Shown in pieces: positions 34,475-39,031 of a DNA stretch of 39,031 nucleotides. Below the pieces are notes generated by a model, which was given only the letters and a program-made list of their open reading frames with translations, had not been told where the DNA came from and searched no databases. Source of the stretch: Dehalococcoidia bacterium. Its GTDB lineage: Bacteria; Chloroflexota; Dehalococcoidia; Lucifugimonadales; UBA1127. The translations under genes and the position numbers were made by a program. Numbering within the stretch: the stretch's first letter is position 1; each line of letters starts with the position of its first letter. The DNA lies in the NCBI GenBank assembly GCA_029936935.1, contig JAPYRQ010000014.1, positions 1 through 39,031 of the forward strand. The letters run 5' to 3'.

Positions 34475-34492
34475 CAGGTTTGGTTACCTGCT
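34473..34492. terminator. Hairpin between convergent proS and the NTF2-fold gene
   Basis: AGCAGGT (34473-34479), loop TTGGTT, ACCTGCT (34486-34492): 7 bp perfect arms. The proS TAG (34472-34474) and the TAA of the minus-strand gene (34486-34484) overlap the stem. There is no long T tract. Confidence 0.5.
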
Positions 34493-35020
34493 TCGCTCGA
34501 TGAGCTCGTTTGGCTTTATTGATGGGTCAAGCACCTTGTCTGCTGTTATCGCGCCAAGCACGGGAAGGCCTGCGGGATCCAGGAGGCCTATCTGCACCAG
34601 GACAGACGCTTGATCCCAATAGATGTGCTCATGGACCAGCTTCCTGTCCCTGAACTCTACGATGGCCACCAGCGGTATCCTCACGTGCTTTCCGGTGGGT
34701 GCGATGCCAGGCAGCATCCAGTCCATCTGTATGTCATGGGTGAATGAGAAGACAAGCTCGTCTACCAACTGGTAGGCTCCCACCGTCCGAGACACCGATA
34801 CCATCCCTGTATCGGCGGGCATCTTGGGAATGAAGTTCTGGGAGTAGAATTCATCGAGCTGTGATTTCCCGTAGCCCCCGGTCAGCGTGGGGATATGGTT
34901 CACGTAGGCATCTTCAACCATGGTTTCCAGGGTATCTTCAGTATTTCGGGTCTCAAACTCGTATTTAATGTGCTCTTCCCAGAGTGCAACCATCTCATCG
35001 GCAGTCAGTCCGCTAGCCAT
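34484..35020 (-). CDS. NTF2/SnoaL-fold protein
   Basis: Protein of 178 aa with the cone-shaped alpha+beta NTF2-like plan: helix MVALWEEHIKYEFETRN, VNHIPTLTGG, LDEFYSQNFIPK, then the beta strands LVFSFTHDIQMDWMLPGI, VRIPLVAIVEFRDRKLVHEHIYWDQA. The HEHIYWDQ segment is common in SnoaL-like polyketide cyclase/ester-cyclase relatives. AAGGAG lies 7 bases before ATG 35020. Substrate unknown; members are lyases, isomerases or ligand binders. It is convergent with proS and divergent from the MFS gene. Confidence 0.8.
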   Translation of the reverse strand: MASGLTADEMVALWEEHIKYEFETRNTEDTLETMVEDAYVNHIPTLTGGYGKSQLDEFYSQNFIPKMPADTGMVSVSRTVGAYQLVDELVFSFTHDIQMDWMLPGIAPTGKHVRIPLVAIVEFRDRKLVHEHIYWDQASVLVQIGLLDPAGLPVLGAITADKVLDPSIKPNELIERSR

Positions 35021-35085
35021 CACTATACTCCTTTATCAAGCCCGATTAATTGTGGACACAGTACAAACCCCGATAGCCTTCGTCA

Positions 35086-35130
35086 AATTTCGTCACGACG
35101 AATTACGTCTTTCCCCCATGGTCGGGGGAA
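35086..35130. promoter_or_regulatory. Two inverted repeats in the divergent NTF2/MFS region
   Basis: First: TTCGTC (35089-35094), AC, GACGAA (35097-35102). Second: TTCCCCC (35111-35117), ATGGTC, GGGGGAA (35124-35130). They lie upstream of the extended -10 box of the MFS gene and could be regulator sites or, for the first, part of an RNA hairpin. The whole non-coding stretch 35021-35329 is about 310 bases, and I see no gene in it; the MFS frame is open from 35237 but without a ribosome site. Confidence 0.45.
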
Positions 35131-35138
35131 GGTATCAC

Positions 35139-35147
35139 TGCTATACT
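35139..35147 (+). promoter_or_regulatory. Extended -10 promoter of the MFS gene
   Basis: TGCTATACT, an extended -10, with the TTCCCCC/GGGGGAA repeat covering the region where a -35 box would lie. The leader to ATG 35330 would be about 175 bases, which is long. Confidence 0.45.
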
Positions 35148-35329
35148 GGATACCTACGGCACAAACAAGCATCTCGGGTGCTTTCGTTCTGCCCTTCCGG
35201 TAATGGATTTCCCTTACCGGTTCCTCAGATTTCGTAATGCTGTTCCACGGCTGCAGGAGCGTTTTTTTGCCCAACGAGGTTGCACCAGTACAACCAGGTC
35301 ATCAGTACAGCCGCTTGCGGCAGGGTCCG

Positions 35330-36607
35330 ATGCGTGCTTTCTCCTATCAGCGGTTTGGTTTGTTCTGGTTCTACTCGCTGCTTTCCATCGTCTCCTTCTT
35401 CATGATTCTCATCGTGAGAGGCTGGCTGATTCTTGACCTGACGGACTCCGCGTTTATGGTCACCGCAGTCAACGCCGCGCAACTTCTCCCAATGCTGGTT
35501 CTGCCGCTCCTTGGCGGTGTGCTGGCCGATAGGGGCGGGCGCAAAGTACTCCTGCTAGTCACAGACACCTTCAATCTCCTGTCCTTGCTAGTCATGGCTG
35601 GGTTGGTCTTCGCGGGATGGATTGAAGTATGGCATGTCTTCGCCCTCTCGCTCGCCAACGGTGTCGCATTCTCCTTCGCCATGCCAGCGCGCACATCGGT
35701 TGTACCTGACCTGGTGGGGCCGGGTGACGTTCCCAGCGCTGTTGCCTTGTTCAGCACCATATTCAGCTTGGGCCAGATTGCCGGGCCTGCGCCTGCTGGG
35801 TTCATCATAGGCGCATGGGGCATGGACACCACATTCCTGGTAGCAGCAGGGATTCTTGTGCCGTCTCTTATCGGGATGGCCTTATTCCCGGTTCCCAGAC
35901 ACGCAGGGACATACAGACCGGACGCAGATAAACCCAGAGAATCTGTGGTTCAAAGCATCCTTGGTGGATTCCGCTACGTTCGCGGCCAGCAACTCATCAT
36001 CGGGTTACTGTTGCTCGGCTTGGTGGTCACCATGTTCATCATGCCATTCCAGGCCATTATGCCCGTCATCATCCGAGACATCCTGGAGCGAGGGCCAGAG
36101 GATCTTGGCATATTGATGACGGCATCCGGAGTAGGCGCTTTCTGCGGTTCCATCAGCGTGGCAGTAGCTAACGGGATACGGCGTCTGAATACCATGATGA
36201 TGACTGCTGGGATAGGCGTAGGCGTCATCCTGATATTCTTCTCCCTCTCGTCGAGTTATTCCCTTTCGCTCTTCCTTGCATTTGCATTAGGGCTCTTTGT
36301 TCAGATGTTCATGACCAGCAACTTCACACTGGTGCAGATGGCAACACCTGATGAGATCAGGGCGCGGGTCATCAGTATGCGATTTATTGCCATTGGGCTT
36401 GGACCGATTGGGATGATCAGTCTGGGCATCGCCGCAGAGGTCTACGGCCCCCAACCATCGCTCGTCGTCATGGCTATCATCAACATTGTCCTTGTCGCAC
36501 TCATCTTTCTCACCTTTCGTTCCCTCCGGAATGCAGAGGACGCGGTGGCAGTCATGGTCCAAGATTTAGCTGAAGAGCCGATTGCAGAAAAACAAACAGC
36601 TGCCTAG
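35330..36607 (+). CDS. MFS transporter, EntS/MFS_3-like
   Basis: Intact 12-span major facilitator of 425 aa. The loop 2-3 motif is GGVLADRGGRKVLLLV. The second-half motif is TPDEIRARVISMRFI. Other segments are FWFYSLLSIVSFFMILIVRGW at the start and PSLVVMAIINIVLVALIFLTF at the end. The family exports siderophores or drugs; the substrate is unknown. ATG 35330 is chosen, with a weak AGGG; an ATG at 35237 would add 31 soluble residues. Family members often start near this point. The decayed copy at 3912-4993 is a distant paralogue and helps define what it lost. Confidence 0.88.
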   Translation: MRAFSYQRFGLFWFYSLLSIVSFFMILIVRGWLILDLTDSAFMVTAVNAAQLLPMLVLPLLGGVLADRGGRKVLLLVTDTFNLLSLLVMAGLVFAGWIEVWHVFALSLANGVAFSFAMPARTSVVPDLVGPGDVPSAVALFSTIFSLGQIAGPAPAGFIIGAWGMDTTFLVAAGILVPSLIGMALFPVPRHAGTYRPDADKPRESVVQSILGGFRYVRGQQLIIGLLLLGLVVTMFIMPFQAIMPVIIRDILERGPEDLGILMTASGVGAFCGSISVAVANGIRRLNTMMMTAGIGVGVILIFFSLSSSYSLSLFLAFALGLFVQMFMTSNFTLVQMATPDEIRARVISMRFIAIGLGPIGMISLGIAAEVYGPQPSLVVMAIINIVLVALIFLTFRSLRNAEDAVAVMVQDLAEEPIAEKQTAA

Positions 36608-36713
36608 TCGGTTCTTGGAATCAGTTGACACCAAACGACTCCCGCGACAAACTCTCCTTTGTTACTTCTACTCCCCTGGTTTCTATCCGGCGATGTGTCT
36701 GAAGAGGAGCACC

Positions 36714-37298
36714 ATGGCAGCGGTTAAATATTCGCTCGATGAGTTCATAAGCGACATGACTTCCCTGGTAGAGGCCCTGCCAAATCAGGCGAAGCTGTTC
36801 GGAAAAGGTTCAAGCCACCTCCAACGGCTGATCCAAAACCCTGATGCAATCCCGGAGGAATACCGGATGCCCACCGGCTCTGGCCCTAGGGCCAACCATG
36901 GCTCGTACCTTCTCCATCAAGCGCCAAGCGGCCTCTCTATCACCGCTGTGGTTTGGGGGCCAGGCGACTTCGCTCTGCCGCACGATCACGGGACCTGGGG
37001 CATGATCGGCGTTGTAGGCAACTCACTGATGGAGACCCGGTACCGTCGCATGGACGACAGAAGCCAGGACGACTTTGCCCTACTAGAGGAAGACCGCGTT
37101 GGCGAAGTGAGGCCCGGTGAAGTGACACTCCTTATCCCTAATATTGATGAGATTCACCAGATGAACAACCTGACGGACAAACCAACCCCGGAGATCCACG
37201 TGTACGGCCTTGACCTCAGAGGATGGGACCGCAGGCAGTACAACCCGGAGACCGGCAAGATCAGCCACTTCTCAACAACCAAATGGGATAACTGCTAA
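36714..37298 (+). CDS. Cysteine-dioxygenase-like cupin
   Basis: Protein of 194 aa of the CDO/3-mercaptopropionate-dioxygenase type beta barrel. The iron-binding histidines are H90 and H92 in LPHDHGTWGMIGVV, and the third is H148 in NIDEIHQMNN. The EIHVYGLDLRGWDRRQYNPET end is typical of the family. The Cys that forms the Cys-Tyr crosslink in mammalian CDO is not present, as in most bacterial enzymes. GAGGAG lies 4 bases before ATG 36714; the frame is open from 36582. Its TAA overlaps the ATG of the four-domain rhodanese, so a joint role in thiol and sulfane-sulfur oxidation is likely. Substrate (cysteine, 3-mercaptopropionate or other) is not decided. Confidence 0.85.
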   Translation: MAAVKYSLDEFISDMTSLVEALPNQAKLFGKGSSHLQRLIQNPDAIPEEYRMPTGSGPRANHGSYLLHQAPSGLSITAVVWGPGDFALPHDHGTWGMIGVVGNSLMETRYRRMDDRSQDDFALLEEDRVGEVRPGEVTLLIPNIDEIHQMNNLTDKPTPEIHVYGLDLRGWDRRQYNPETGKISHFSTTKWDNC

Positions 37299-38887
37299 TG
37301 GTTGCGTCCATCACACCCGCTGACCTTAATGCCCTGTTCGATGGCTCAACTCCCTTCGCCTTGCTGGATGTCCGTGAAGCTGGCGAGTACAACAGCACCC
37401 ACATACCCGGCGCATCCTGGCTACCACGACGTCGCCTGGAGTTCCAGATGGCCGACTCCGTGCCGTTCAAAGGTGTCCAGGTAGTCGTCTGTGATGATGA
37501 AGGCCGGCGTGCGACTTTGGCCGCAACAACCCTTCAGGGGATGGGCTACACCAACGTCTCAGTCCTCAAGGGTGGAACGAACGCCTGGACGAACCAGCAG
37601 TACCCCACCGAGTGGGGAATGAACGTACCCAGTAAGGACTTCGGCGAGAAGGTGGAGATCCAGAACACCGTCATTGAAATCAGCGCGGACGACCTCCATT
37701 CTCGACTTGAAACAGGCAAACACACCGTCATTCTTGATGCCCGCACGCCAGAGGAGTACCAACGTTTCAACATCCCTGGGAGCCGCAGTCTTCCGGGTGG
37801 CGAGCTTGCCTACAGGATTACAGACATTGCAGAGGGGCTGGCAGCCGACGACGCCATCATCGTGAACTGTGCAGGCAGGACGCGAAGCATCATTGGCGCT
37901 CGAGCATTGCAGCGCATGGGCTTCACCAACGTATCTGCGCTGATCAACGGCACGGCGGGCTGGATGCTGGCGGGCTACGAGCTTGAACGCGGCGCTGATC
38001 GACTCGCCATGCCAGAGCCATCGACAAAGGGTGTCGCTGCGGCAGAGGCGTACGCAGACACGTTGGCAAAAGAGGACGGTATCCGATATCTGGATATCGA
38101 CGGTCTACAGGCGCAATTTGCAACCCGAAATGAGCGCACAGTCTACTTCATAGATGTCCGCACAAACGCTGAGTACGCAGAGGGCCACATCCCAGGCTTC
38201 CAGTGGATACCGGGCGGCCAGGCTGTACAACGTTCAGACGATGCAGCGGTAGTGAAAGGCGCCACGGTGGTCTTCTGCTGCGATGGCAAGACTAGGGCAA
38301 CAGTGACCGCATCGTGGTATCGACAGCTAGGCATACAAGACGTGTTCGTCGTCGATGGGGGCACGACTGCATGGTCGACAGCCAACAACGCCCTGGAAAT
38401 GGGCGCACCAAGCCGGCCTCCCACTGGCTTCGAAGCAGCTTCCAAATCGGTTCCGACCGTATCACCACAAGACGTACAGTCCAACAGTAATGCAGCTGTA
38501 ATCTTCGTCGATACCAGCCAGGACTTCTCGTCAGGCCATGTTCCCGGCGCGCGCTGGGTGCCACGAGGGTGGATGGAGCTTCGCATCGAGGAGCTTGTTC
38601 CGTCCAAAGCCACACCGATCGTCGTGACCTGCAATGACGGTCAGGCTTCAGCATTGGCGGGTGCAACCCTTCAGGCTTTGGGTTACACCAAGGTCTCGCG
38701 CATGAAAGGTGGCATGGCGGCATGGCGCAGCGCAGGCCTCTCGGTAGAGCTGGGGCTCACGGGCGTGCTGGCACTACCGGGCGACATCCCGGCAGACGTG
38801 GTGCTGACCGGCCCGGAACGCAACTTTGCCGACACGATGACCTACCTCCGTTGGGAGACTGCCCTCGGCGAAAAATACAAGGGCTAA
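37298..38887 (+). CDS. Four-domain rhodanese (sulfurtransferase)
   Basis: Protein of 529 aa made of four tandem rhodanese domains of about 115-130 residues. Each begins with a D-x-R/T-type strand (LLDVREAGEY, ILDARTPEEY, FIDVRTNAEY, FVDTSQDFSS) and holds an active-site loop with cysteine: C65 in CDDEGRR, C191 in CAGRTRS, C328 in CDGKTRA (with C327 beside it) and C445 in CNDGQAS. Each closes with G-G-x-x-A-W-type sequence, so all four could carry a persulfide. No signal peptide. The ATG overlaps the stop of the cupin gene by one base. Most rhodaneses have one or two domains. The usual donor would be thiosulfate, mercaptopyruvate or a persulfide. Confidence 0.93.
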   Translation: MVASITPADLNALFDGSTPFALLDVREAGEYNSTHIPGASWLPRRRLEFQMADSVPFKGVQVVVCDDEGRRATLAATTLQGMGYTNVSVLKGGTNAWTNQQYPTEWGMNVPSKDFGEKVEIQNTVIEISADDLHSRLETGKHTVILDARTPEEYQRFNIPGSRSLPGGELAYRITDIAEGLAADDAIIVNCAGRTRSIIGARALQRMGFTNVSALINGTAGWMLAGYELERGADRLAMPEPSTKGVAAAEAYADTLAKEDGIRYLDIDGLQAQFATRNERTVYFIDVRTNAEYAEGHIPGFQWIPGGQAVQRSDDAAVVKGATVVFCCDGKTRATVTASWYRQLGIQDVFVVDGGTTAWSTANNALEMGAPSRPPTGFEAASKSVPTVSPQDVQSNSNAAVIFVDTSQDFSSGHVPGARWVPRGWMELRIEELVPSKATPIVVTCNDGQASALAGATLQALGYTKVSRMKGGMAAWRSAGLSVELGLTGVLALPGDIPADVVLTGPERNFADTMTYLRWETALGEKYKG

Positions 38888-38924
38888 GCCCTTGACCTAT
38901 ATTCCCTGACGGATACCAAAGGAC
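38879..38924. repeat. Dispersed intergenic repeat, copy D
   Basis: AAGGGCTAAGCCCTTGACCT then ATATTCCCTGACGGATACCAAAGGAC. The TAA stop of the rhodanese gene is the spacer between the GGGC and GCCC arms. Closest to copy C at 30899. Confidence 0.6.
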
Positions 38925-38961
38925 GTCATATTACCCGGAGTGGTTTAATTAGGAGCCAGAT

Positions 38962-39031
38962 TTGGCCAAGGTCACTGACACATACACAACATCTACCAGC
39001 AAACTCGTTGTGCTGTGCGACTGCACGCCGC
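38962..39031 (+). CDS. Start of an unidentified gene, cut by the window end
   Basis: TTG at 38962 with AGGAG 6-7 bases upstream; the 23 codons read MAKVTDTYTTSTSKLVVLCDCTP. The closing LVVLCDCTP resembles the first beta strand and substrate loop of a TIM-barrel such as methylenetetrahydrofolate reductase, but this is too short to call. It is co-directional with the rhodanese. Confidence 0.5.
   Translation, partial: MAKVTDTYTTSTSKLVVLCDCTP

Overview
This 39 kb window is a dense bacterial chromosomal segment of roughly 55% GC by eye. It carries about 37 recognisable protein-coding genes, three broken genes, and no rRNA, tRNA, CRISPR array or insertion sequence that I could find. Initiation at GTG and TTG is common, and in most cases it is supported by well-placed GGAGG-like ribosome binding sites. 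The gene set suggests a free-living, probably marine Chloroflexota-type bacterium of the Dehalococcoidia/SAR202 kind: System I cytochrome c maturation, the MEP isoprenoid pathway, lipoyl synthase, selenocysteine synthase, two SDR oxidoreductases, a Rieske ferredoxin and EntS-like MFS transporters. This taxon is an inference from family resemblance, not a demonstrated assignment. The length is also close to that of a fosmid insert.

Layout. 1-3.8 kb: a truncated S9-type beta-propeller peptidase, an M42 aminopeptidase, a stand-alone AsnC effector domain, a GIY-YIG-like protein, and a divergent gene fusing a phage-integrase-type SAM-like domain to GreA. 3.9-9.1 kb: a decayed MFS transporter facing a rarA-selA-tetR cluster, then a Rieske ferredoxin divergent from tetR across a clear inverted-repeat operator. 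9.1-12.4 kb: a minus-strand block with a frameshifted glyoxalase-fold gene, ccmA, ccmB, ccmC, ccmD and an unknown protein carrying an HWHSGGYD motif. 12.5-17.0 kb: speD-speE behind a good sigma-70 promoter with a palindrome at the predicted transcript start, then metG, a polyprenyl diphosphate synthase and a small SH3-like protein. 17.1-22.3 kb: lipA-SDR on the minus strand, gltX, a decayed PPi-type phosphofructokinase and a second SDR. 22.5-34.5 kb: pepA, then the conserved translation/envelope/isoprenoid cluster rpsB-tsf-pyrH-frr-uppS-cdsA-dxr-rseP-ispG, with hup on the opposite strand before proS. 34.5-39 kb: an NTF2-fold protein, an intact MFS transporter, a cysteine-dioxygenase-like cupin coupled to a four-domain rhodanese, and the first codons of one more gene.

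The 22-34 kb block couples protein synthesis (S2, EF-Ts, RRF, ProRS), UMP kinase, phospholipid CDP-diacylglycerol synthesis, undecaprenyl diphosphate synthesis, two MEP-pathway steps that feed it, and site-2 proteolysis. Several neighbours overlap by 1-4 bases, so translational coupling is likely.

The most unusual signals are: (1) the integrase-SAM/GreA fusion; (2) a dispersed repeat of about 45 bp whose core is GGGCnnnGCCCT, present as five units at four intergenic sites; (3) the cupin plus four-rhodanese operon; (4) three decayed genes, two with internal deletions, whose single-base frameshifts each look like one missing G or C; (5) an S2 protein with an Ala/Pro/Gln-rich N-terminal tail and an acidic C-terminal tail; (6) hairpins at convergent gene ends that contain the stop codons of both genes.
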